Below, one piece after another: positions 34,273-43,459 of a DNA stretch of 64,000 bases. The position numbers and the translations under genes were made by a program. Source of the DNA: Scleromitrula shiraiana (lineage: Eukaryota; Ascomycota; Leotiomycetes; Helotiales; Sclerotiniaceae); the NCBI GenBank assembly GCA_028455995.1, contig JABELC010000013.1, positions 806,001 to 870,000 of the forward strand. Reading direction: 5' to 3'. The notes beneath the pieces are model-generated. The model did no database searches. It was given only the letters and a program-made list of their open reading frames with translations, and was not told the DNA's origin. How positions within the stretch are numbered: the first letter of the stretch is position 1; each line of letters starts with the position of its first letter.

Positions 34273-37200
34273 TCAAGACTTCAATCGGTCTATTAATCGC
34301 TTATATGTGTTAATTGGGTGGAACACCTTAGATCCCTGTTGAACACGTTGAATATCCTCAGCATAACTATCGCCATGGCAGCCTGGGTGTGTATATTTGC
34401 CGCCTGGTCCGAAGTTGAATTGATCCCTCCCTATTTCCTTGATCAATTGGTCAGATGTTCTAGCACCAGCCTTTATCAGAGCCTCATCAATGTCATCCCT
34501 TCGTTGATCCATCTCTGCTCGATCCCATTTCTTCTGTTCGCGTTCAACGTAACTGTAGTGCCTCCTAGAACCATCAGTCAATGTACCATCGTAGTGTGTA
34601 TCCCCGGATTTAACGAAGTCCAGAGGCGTTCTGCCAGTATCTGAAATAGAAGAAGGATTTGCTCCAGCATTCAGAAGATCTATTACAACTTCCAAGTGTC
34701 CGTTGGCTGCTGCACCGTGAAGTGGAGTCCACCCATAAATATTTGTGATGGACGGATTCACTTTATTCGCCAGGTAAAATTGCACCACTTTGGTTGCTCC
34801 GAAAACAGCTGCCTCGTACAGCTCATGATTCTCTCTGTAATGCCTCAAGTCTAAATTAGCACCATGCTCTTGAAGCATGTTTAAAACTACAAGACGCCCA
34901 ATTGTCAGTGAAAATTGGTTGTAATCGTTACTCCTGTAAGTGTCTTACCTTTTGTACGTTTTAAGTCCGCGTAAGCCATGAGAGCTGTCCTATCATTATC
35001 ATCTCGAAGGTTCACGGCTGGATCCTTCTCGAGCACCACTTTGACCATTTTGTCATTGTTTATCGCAACCGCACGATGAAGAAGTGACTGGCCTTGGTAA
35101 TTTCTTAAATTTACATTCATTGGGTTGACATCGATGGCGCTTCGTAACAGAGTCCTTACTGTGCCACATTGTCCACGTTCTATAGCGAGAAAAAACGATG
35201 TTCTGATAAACAGCGTCTTGAATTCAGCAGATCTTTTGAGAGCGTCTTCACTCATGTGGCTATCTATCTCGATATTGATGTCAGAGTAGCATTTTTCATC
35301 GAGCAGGTCGAGATTTCCGTCGATATCCCTGTGCTTTTGACTGGCACTGCTATCTTCCTGGGATATATAGCCTTCATTAACAACGTAGCTATCTTCGCCT
35401 CTGTCGCTCTCTGATTGTGTGTTTTCTGTCTTGCCGCTCTCACTTCCAGTATATGTGTCGGTATCTCCTGTTCTTATGCTTTTATTATCATCAATCTTAT
35501 CGTATATCTTATGAAACGGAATTTCGTTGCTTTCATCCTCAGATTTGTTATCATCACTACCACTATCCATGCTGCCATCATCAACTGTGTCGTCATCAAT
35601 ATTGCTCTCTATGTCATTATTCCATCTCCATATATCCTGCCTATATGATGTATAGAGATCATGGTTTGCCAGTGCGCAATCAGTTGACGGAGTATATCCA
35701 TGCTCAATAAGCTTCAGATCAATCTTAGCCATGGCAAGGAGATCGTAGATTTCTTCCCACTCCCCGTGATATGCAAATGAGAGGAGTTTTCGGTAATCAT
35801 TCAAAGATTCATCTTCTGTGAGGCTGGTGTCATTTTTTATCTTTGGTTTTGCTGGCTCAATCTTGTTCGGAGCTCCAAGAAACAAATCTACCACAAAAAA
35901 CTTCAGAAAATCATAGACCAAGATCATAACAAGTCCAAGGAGCTTAAGAAGACCGCTGGGCTCGTTGTTGGGTCCGTTTCCAACGATTTTCTCCACAACC
36001 TTGGAATAATTCCTCTCGGCAGCATACAAGAGAAGCGCATGCCCTTTTCTATTTGAAAGATCCACGGTTGCCCCATGGTCTAGAAGAACTTCTGCTATGT
36101 CATCAAGGTTGTTCTTAAATGCAACCACCAAAGCTGATTGACCATAGGAGTCAAGACCGTTGACATCGTGGCTGTTAATTGCTTCCTCAACCAACTGTAT
36201 GTTTCCGAGAAAAGCAGCCATATGTAGAACACCCAACGTGGCTGTTACGTCTGAGGCTGTAGATTTATTATGATCATCCAAGATATCGGACTTACTGTAA
36301 TAAGTACCGAACCAATTTAGAAGACAAGAGTAAAACTGTCGGGTTGATGTTTCATTTACAAGAGGTCGAATCAATAAACTGAGCCTAGCTTCTGGGGGAT
36401 TCAATTCTTCGGATAAATGCCGGACATGATGAATATGGAGGTGGAGATACTTGCCAGCGTAGGTAGCGAAATGAAAATCTCTTAGTTTTGGAATGATAAA
36501 TCGGTCAATTATTCTTTTACTGAGATTCCGGTTCTTGGATGTTCTTGGAAAATCTGGACTTCCAATAGCACAGAGGGTCAAGTACTTTGTACAGGCAAGT
36601 GCCATTTGATATTCGAAGTTGGCGAATTTCACAGTCTTGGTTCTTTCGAAATACTCCTGGGCTGACCTGTGAACAAATCTGACATCGCGGTCAAGATCAA
36701 CGACAATCAGACCGCAACAGTACGTAATAATCTCATTCTCTTCAAGCATATAATCCTCAAGTGGGCTATTCCCATTGAATTTCATAGCTGCTAGGGCATG
36801 ACGAAGTTCCCGTGTTGATAGTGGATCAATGGCATATGAAACCCATGCGATAACTGATTCAGCTATCTCTCTCGATTGCGGTGGCTTTCTTTGAATGCGG
36901 TCAAATGTAAGATCGTAAGTGGCATCTAGAGTCTCCGGTAGTTTCTGGAGAGTAGGTTCGACATCAGCCTTGACTTGTACATCGGCAAGAGCATCCATGT
37001 GTAGACGAACAATTATAAACCTGATCGAATTTGAAGCGTTAGCAGAACACAATATGGCTGTGATATCGCAATATGGGTAGTGTGACTCACATGCCACGGG
37101 ATCTTTTTCTTACGATCCGGTGTATATCCTCGCTGTACATTTCCAGGTATTTGGGGTGTTCCTTGATTATATTTTCTATGTATTCATCGATGTCCCCATC

Positions 37201-38953
37201 GTTCGCTGTGATTTCGCTTGTCGTGAAAGGTTTTTGAAATTCGATAAGGTTCTCCATGAATCGTGAGGTAACTAGAATCTTGACGACGGCAAATCTTGAT
37301 TTGATGCTCCCAAAACAATCTAAAAGTGATTTGCGGAGCTTTCGAGGGCACTCATCCATTGCATCCACGACAATATACAAGCGCCGCCCTTTAATAAGCA
37401 GATATAAGAGATCTAGGAGCTCCTTCTCTTGACAAAGATCATATTCTTTGTCATAGTACACATCGAGAATTTTCTTGATCTCTCTATGATCATTGTAAGC
37501 CGAAAGTACCTGTCGCACAACACTCCCTAAAAGGATGCTGACATCCGGCTTTCTTTTATAAGAAAGGAACACGTAGCCAATAGCGGGTTTTTTTGAAGGA
37601 TTAATAGTCTGAGAAGACATGTTTAGAAGGTCCTTAATGATAATTGACCTGTCAAAAGGTTAGTACAATTAACACCACAATTCAAACTGATCGGTAATAT
37701 TCACGCTATCACACTTTTACCGGCTCCCGCTGAATTCAACATGCAGTAAGTAAGTAACAGAACCAAGAGAGCATATGGTAGAGAGGTATAACTCACGTGC
37801 CCCAGTATACCATAACATGTTACAGTCATGATCCCTCCACTTCTTAAATGTTTCCGAATTCAAAAGCCATTGCCCAGCTTTAGGGTTGTACCTAACTTGC
37901 TGGAGCAGATCCTGATAAATATCATAAAAATCGTTGGATGAAAGACGATCCAGTATTGTCTTAAATTTGATTTTTTCAGAATCCGATCTTAGGTCTGTGA
38001 TACCTTTTACAGCCGTTGTACCTAGCGCCACCGTTACTACATCAATGGCACTGCTAAATTCTTTATCAGCTTCCTGCATTCGGTTGAAAGCAGCATCTAG
38101 CTCATCATCTCCTCCCATCTTCTGCAACCATTTCTCTTGATACCGATGTTAGTTGTGTACATCCACTTGTCGTAATCACACCGTGTATACTTACTAAATC
38201 TTCGCTCTGTCTGTAGAAGCCCAATTCTGCAAATGTCTAATGAGCAGACGAAAATTTCAACAATGTGTGCCTCCAAGGGTCGCGTTTCAGCTAAATCTAG
38301 ATGGCCATCTAAATTTTGAAGATTGCGGAATATCTTTGCCATCTTTCCGAAGAAGAGTTCAATTTTGTCGAAATCTTTTGACACTTTCACCAGCGAATCA
38401 ACCAGAAAGCCGAATGCATTTGCAACAAGAGATACCGGTGAAGCTGCAGCACAAACCTGTAATTTCGCATATTAGTGATATCCTACTAACACCATAGATA
38501 CATCTCTATGATACTAACGGAGGATGCTACACGACCACCAAACTCGATGAAGCTGATTCCAATACGTATGGTATCGAGATGCTGGCTGACAACTTTAAAA
38601 AATTTTCTATGTCTGGAATTTCGATGTCTCGAGTCTCTGAATTCCGAAAGCCATGATTCAATGTTCGGTCTAAATGAACGATCTGTATCTTTTTTCGAGT
38701 GGAGATGGTGACTGATATCTCTATAAATACCTTTAAATCTCGAGTCTCCGGACTCCAAGAACCATGGTTCGAGACCAATCTTAAAGAAGCGATCTGCATC
38801 TTTTTTCGAGCGACCTTTTTGAAGGATAATTGAGTCTTCAAATTGCTTGCTTGCTTTCTCCCATAGATCCAACAGTGATCCATCAATGATGACAGTTGGC
38901 TTGATAACCTCTGCCATCTTAATAGGTTCGCAAAGTGGGCGGCTTTTTGCCAA
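34273..38953 (-). CDS. Fungal NLR/STAND protein: N-terminal helical domain, NACHT-type NTPase, ankyrin repeats
   Basis: Minus-strand exons are 38953-38519, 38456-38195, 38135-37797, 37729-37705, 37648-37091, 37020-34949 and 34886-34273: 4305 nt, 1434 aa (1422 from the second ATG at 38917). Introns are 56-70 nt. Phases agree at all six joins and each join restores expected family sequence. Residues about 13-250 are a fungal NLR N-terminal region (DGSLLDLWEKASKQFEDSI resembles DUF7708-type domains). WLLNSETFKKW leads into Walker A GAPGAGKS at 344-351 and Walker B LYIVVDAMDE at 444-453. A winged-helix-like region follows (WVSYAIDPLSTRELRHALA). Ankyrin repeats fall in two blocks separated by a hydrophobic stretch (LGLVMILVYDFLKFFVVDLF) and a long acidic Asp/Glu/Ser insert; the last repeat is YGWTPLHGAAANGHLEVV. 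Such proteins act as signal-sensing NTPase switches in non-self recognition and programmed cell death. The effector is not identified. The intron before exon 3 uses an AAG acceptor, which is less usual. Confidence 0.85.
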
Positions 38954-40715
38954 ATTTTATGAGGGTTTTCGCGAGGTAGTAAAGAATTGTGTGTAGAAAT
39001 TTGGGAGTTAAAATCCCAGAGGTTGATCTGAACATAACTCAGTTTTATAGCATGACCTCTAGTTCATGAAAAATGAAGAATAATACTACGTTCTTATCGT
39101 GGACGATGTTTACTGGTGGATATTGATAAGCAGTATCGAAAAAATTTCTCGTATAAAAACAAAAGAAATTGCGGGGCCTGAGTAATGTTAATCTGCATTC
39201 GGAGGTTTAGGCAGCTCGCCAGATGTACATCGCAAGCTGAAATGCAGGCTAATTAGCCCCTTGTTAATGATAGAATACAAATTTTGAGTCTCTACCATTC
39301 ATCCTCTCCTATAATTAGTAGGAAGTCCATACAGTATATGAGTGGATATCCTGATATTACCGTATGTTAGCTCGAGGAATTAGGACATCTATTCACCAAG
39401 ACTCATAACTTGATGAGAATTTGGTGACGATATCTTGGATTTCTGCCACTCGGCATCCCTGGAATTCGGGTTGATCCCCTTCAAGGATGAACATGAAGCC
39501 GACATGCCCCCACCACTTCTGCATACCAGTCAGTTGCTCGTCGCTGAATTGATTACTTGCTCACAAACCCCCCCTTTTTGAACCTTCCTTCCCCATTTTG
39601 TATGGGTCCCATCCTTCACTTGCACTTGCAGTCAAAAATTCAGATTACCTCCGAACCTTTGAATTTTATCTCTATATACAAAAAATCACAACGAAATTGC
39701 AAATTGATGTAATCAAAAACTAGTGTTGTATTTGCCATAATATTTCGCCATGGTGATGTGGGGAAACAAACTATGAGGCGAACTTCTCGGTGATTGGATC
39801 GCTAAATTAGTAGTTCTATATAAGACTACCAGCGAATCTCAACTGTAGCACATTCTCCCTTGCTCTTTTTAGACCAATAGAGAAGTGTTACTACGCAGGA
39901 TAAAGAATTATGTTATAGCTCTCCAGCTTCGATGATATTAAAATCCTAATACATTAGTAGTATAAATTACAACTCTCCAGCTCTGTCGTGTGGCAGTTGA
40001 AGTAGTTGAAGATTTTTGAGTCCCCTGGCAGGTATCATAGATTATCTACTCTGAAGTATATTAGATTATCTAGCATTAGAACGTATCATAAATCATATAT
40101 TCTTTTACAGCAAATTATCCCAGACAGATCAAAGTTCACGCGATTCACATTCAAAAGTTAGGGAAGTTGAAGTTTTTTTGTGCAAAAAAAGTTATATTGG
40201 TGTTATGGTAATTTATAAAGTTATCCAAACAAACGAGTGTATTCTCCAAGGATCTAATCAGTGCCTATAAAGAAAAACTAGGTTAATGAAAAGGGGGGTT
40301 AAGATGAATGACTTACCTAAACGATAGTTTTGATTTCCCCATCTTATCGTGCACGATTCGGTTTACAGTTCTCGATAACTATAAAAGAGTGTGAGTTAGA
40401 AAAGGGGAGGAGGGGGCGATGAAACAAAACAAAGGAAAAAAAGGACTTACCTCAAATAAAACACTTACCTTCTTTAGATCCTTCCTCTGATATCCATCTA
40501 TCCATCCATCTTTTTTTTAGTTTTCCTATAAACAACCAGGGGCAATCCCCATCCATCCGTTGAAACCAGTTCAACATCTCGCTTAAGCCCCCTCAAAAGG
40601 GGAAACACCGACAAAAGAAAAGTCTAAAAAATCTAATCTAATCTCGTCAGCCAAAGGGGGAAAAACAGAATCTCACTCACCTATCAGTATTTTCTATTCA
40701 TCCCACCCCATACCT
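38954..40715. other. Intergenic, promoter side of the NLR gene
   Basis: AT-rich, no supported ORF and no repeat word. The first few hundred bases upstream of 38953 carry the presumed NLR promoter. Nothing else is recognised. Confidence 0.45.
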
Positions 40716-41006
40716 TCACAATAAAGCCGCGACAACCACAACCGCGACCACAATCGCCGCAACGACCACCACAGCCCCAAAACCCCAAACTACGCACTCC
40801 CACCTCGAAATCGGCGCACGAGGCGGGGGAATCGCGAGCGATTCGAAAGAAGTGTAGCGGTAATGGGTGGAAATGGGGGATCGCGCATCGATGAGTAGAT
40901 ACCGGGCGCTGGTTGGAGAGCGGGCGTCTGTGGCTAGGGTGGTGGGGATAGAGGGGATGGCTATGCAGAGGGTTAGTTGGGTGGGGTGGTGGTAGTGAGA
41001 TGTCAT
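40716..41006 (-). CDS. Possible small tail-anchored membrane protein
   Basis: A 96-aa ATG-initiated frame ends in a very hydrophobic segment after an Arg/Trp boundary: SRWECVVWGFGAVVVV followed by about ten Ala/Val/Leu residues to the stop. The preceding 70 residues are Ser/Thr/Pro/Arg-rich with an imperfect internal repeat (DARSPTSARYLLIDARSPIS). A single C-terminal membrane segment would make it tail-anchored, and small fungal proteins of this style are common. No family name can be given. The C-terminal run could also be a low-complexity artefact, since the DNA there is a GCCGCAAC-rich simple sequence. Confidence 0.35.
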   Translation of the reverse strand: MTSHYHHPTQLTLCIAIPSIPTTLATDARSPTSARYLLIDARSPISTHYRYTSFESLAIPPPRAPISRWECVVWGFGAVVVVAAIVVAVVVVAALL

Positions 41007-41630
41007 GGTAGTGGTGGATGGGGGTTGGTTGTTGATATATATCTGTATTATAAGGAAATGGAGATGGAGATGGAGACGGGAAAGATCAGTCAGAGGGGGA
41101 GGTTAGAGGTTTATATAAATTTTAGGGGGGCGGGTTGGGAACAAAGGATTTTGCGGGTTTCGATATAGAAACAATGTCCTTGTATATGGAGTGAACAAAG
41201 GGAATAAAGGGTTGTTTATATAACATTGACGAACTTGATAATAATAGGCTTGTTTAGAACATCTCTTTATCTTTCACATTTAGCGGATAAAGAAAAGGAG
41301 GAGAAAAGAAAGAAAATCTTGAAATATGACCTCTTATCCCTGAACAAACAAAGAGGCCTAACAAACATTAAAGATCAATCAAAGGACCCAAAAGGAGAGT
41401 AAATAGATGAAGAGCAATAGAACAATATCACCAAACGGCACTGAAAGAGAGAAGAAATATCCCCAGAAAGTAAAAGATCCATCAAGAAATATCCATATTG
41501 AACTTTCCGTTTCTATCTAACAAACAGTACTCACAAACAAATAGATACAAACCCAAAGGCCATATTTCAAGATAACATATTTAGAAGGTAAGCAAGCTAA
41601 CACAAACACACAAACACACAAACAGCCCGC
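41007..41630. other. Intergenic leader/promoter of the 41631 gene
   Basis: Purine-rich sequence (AAAGAAAGAAAA and similar) with CACAAACACA repeats just before the start codon. No gene seen. Confidence 0.45.
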
Positions 41631-43223
41631 ATGCAAAACTTCATCGAAAAAGTCCTCTCGGCCCGTCCGAAAGGCACACCATCCAACGACACAACAAACA
41701 CGTCCCTCCTCTCCCGCTCCAGCACATCCAGCTCCAAGCCCCCCCACCCCACCGCCCCCATTTCCGCCTACTCCCCCACCGACCTCGAGTTCCTCGCTCA
41801 ACTCCTCTCTCGCCTCCCCGGCGAACTCCCCAGTGCCGCCTGGCTCCGCGACCAAGAAAACCTAATCTCCTCCTTCCCGTCTACCCTCCTCAACAACAAA
41901 CTCCGCGGTCTAGCTCGTCTCGCAGCTCGCATCTCTTCGACCTCTTCGAAAGATTCAGCCGCCGAACTATGCCCCACGCACAAACCACTTAACCCGTACC
42001 TAATCCGCCAGATATTCCTCGAGTTGACAGCCGAATGTTCTATTCGTCTAGCCACGCTACTTAGTGTTCCTCCTGAGGAACTACCGAGTAATGTGAGGGC
42101 ATTTGTGGAGAGGATGCAGGCGCTTAATGGGATGTGGATGAGTGAGGAGGTGTATCGACAGGTTTATTACATGCTTCCTACATCTGTGCGCGTCAGCTCG
42201 ACGAATGCACGTGTACCGGATGGATGTGAAGCCTGTATTCTTGGGGCAGTAGGAGGAAATCGCGCGATTTTGCGCGATTTGTTGGCGTCGATTCAAGGGA
42301 GGAGAAAGAAAGGCCATGTGATGGAGGGACTGATTGATTTGGTCAAGGCGTGGATTGATTGGACGGGGAATGGAGATGAATTGAGGATAGAATGTTCGGG
42401 TCTTGGGCGGGAGATTAGTCATACGAGGAAGAAGTTGCAGAAAGCGAGGAGAGCGGCTAAGAGGGAGAAGAGAGCGAGAGAGGCGGAGATGAAGGGCGGT
42501 AGAAATATGGACGCTGGTCGCATGTTTCTTACCGATGAGGATGAAGTTCATGAACCATCACCGGTGGTACACGAATCTGAAGCCGAACCCGAATTCGAAC
42601 CCGAACTTGAGTCTCAGGGTGAAGGATCTAATTTCGAGAATGAAATCATCGATTTCTATGCCAATATGATGTCGAAATCTAGAGTCACACTCCTCCCTTC
42701 TAACGCCGCTCACCCAGCCCAAGGAATCCACTCCGCATTCCGCAACTCCATGGCATACGATGAAGGAACCGGGACATTCTTCCGGCCATCCTCAAGCGTG
42801 TATTCTCAGAGTGAAGGATCCCATCCCCGAGCCCGCCTATCCAAAGCTGACCTGCGACAAATTAGGCAACGACGCGATAGTGCCTATAGGAGATTAATTG
42901 GTATAGATGAGGACGGAGATGATTCCGAACAAGAGTATGTACACCCCCGTGCTAACTGGAAGAAGGATGATTCTGCTGTTACTGCTGGTAGCTCGGAAGG
43001 TCTGCGCTATGGGGATTTGTATCCTCGTGGGCTGCGCACTCCTGAGACTAATCCGCAGAAGCCTAAACCCAAGCCTAGACCAGCTCCTGCAGCTCGACCT
43101 GAACGTACGCACGAAAAGCCACCGCTTGCTTATCGAGAGCCGAAGCCGAAGTCGCAGGAGCCGAAGCCAAAGTCGCAGGATACCAATGAGCGGATCACTC
43201 GGACTAGCGATTTTTGGAGATAG
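41631..43223 (+). CDS. Conserved-looking fungal protein of unknown function, 530 aa, single exon
   Basis: An uninterrupted ATG frame of 530 codons that stands out from the surrounding short frames. Residues about 45-235 are a compact, probably helical region (YSPTDLEFLAQLLSRLPGE, LNPYLIRQIFLELTAECSIR), ending in PDGCEACILGAVGGNRAILR and a helix with AWIDW. Residues 255-285 form a basic Arg/Lys/Glu coiled segment (TRKKLQKARRAAKREKRAR). The rest is low-complexity: an acidic Glu/Pro tract, then basic and proline-rich sequence with a PKPKSQE duplication near the C-terminus. From memory, ascomycete relatives share the CEACILA-like segment and remain uncharacterised. It converges with the tRNase Z gene, with stop codons 236 bp apart. 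The GC-rich, C-rich codon use of its first 100 codons is unlike its neighbours. Confidence 0.85.
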   Translation: MQNFIEKVLSARPKGTPSNDTTNTSLLSRSSTSSSKPPHPTAPISAYSPTDLEFLAQLLSRLPGELPSAAWLRDQENLISSFPSTLLNNKLRGLARLAARISSTSSKDSAAELCPTHKPLNPYLIRQIFLELTAECSIRLATLLSVPPEELPSNVRAFVERMQALNGMWMSEEVYRQVYYMLPTSVRVSSTNARVPDGCEACILGAVGGNRAILRDLLASIQGRRKKGHVMEGLIDLVKAWIDWTGNGDELRIECSGLGREISHTRKKLQKARRAAKREKRAREAEMKGGRNMDAGRMFLTDEDEVHEPSPVVHESEAEPEFEPELESQGEGSNFENEIIDFYANMMSKSRVTLLPSNAAHPAQGIHSAFRNSMAYDEGTGTFFRPSSSVYSQSEGSHPRARLSKADLRQIRQRRDSAYRRLIGIDEDGDDSEQEYVHPRANWKKDDSAVTAGSSEGLRYGDLYPRGLRTPETNPQKPKPKPRPAPAARPERTHEKPPLAYREPKPKSQEPKPKSQDTNERITRTSDFWR

Positions 43224-43459
43224 GGGTAGAGAGGGTAGATGAGAATTCCATTTTTTCCTTTGTCTCGTGTCTTAGATTTCCTTCTCAAATTGCAGAGTGT
43301 CAATAAACAATATACATAGAATTTTTTTATACAATGAATCCCAAATTTTGATTTATAAGTGATATATCCAGTAACTTGTGTTTGGGTAGTGATGAGTGGT
43401 GCTTTAAAACCTATACCATGCCATATATATGACCCAGCCATGCCAAATCATGAATCTAT

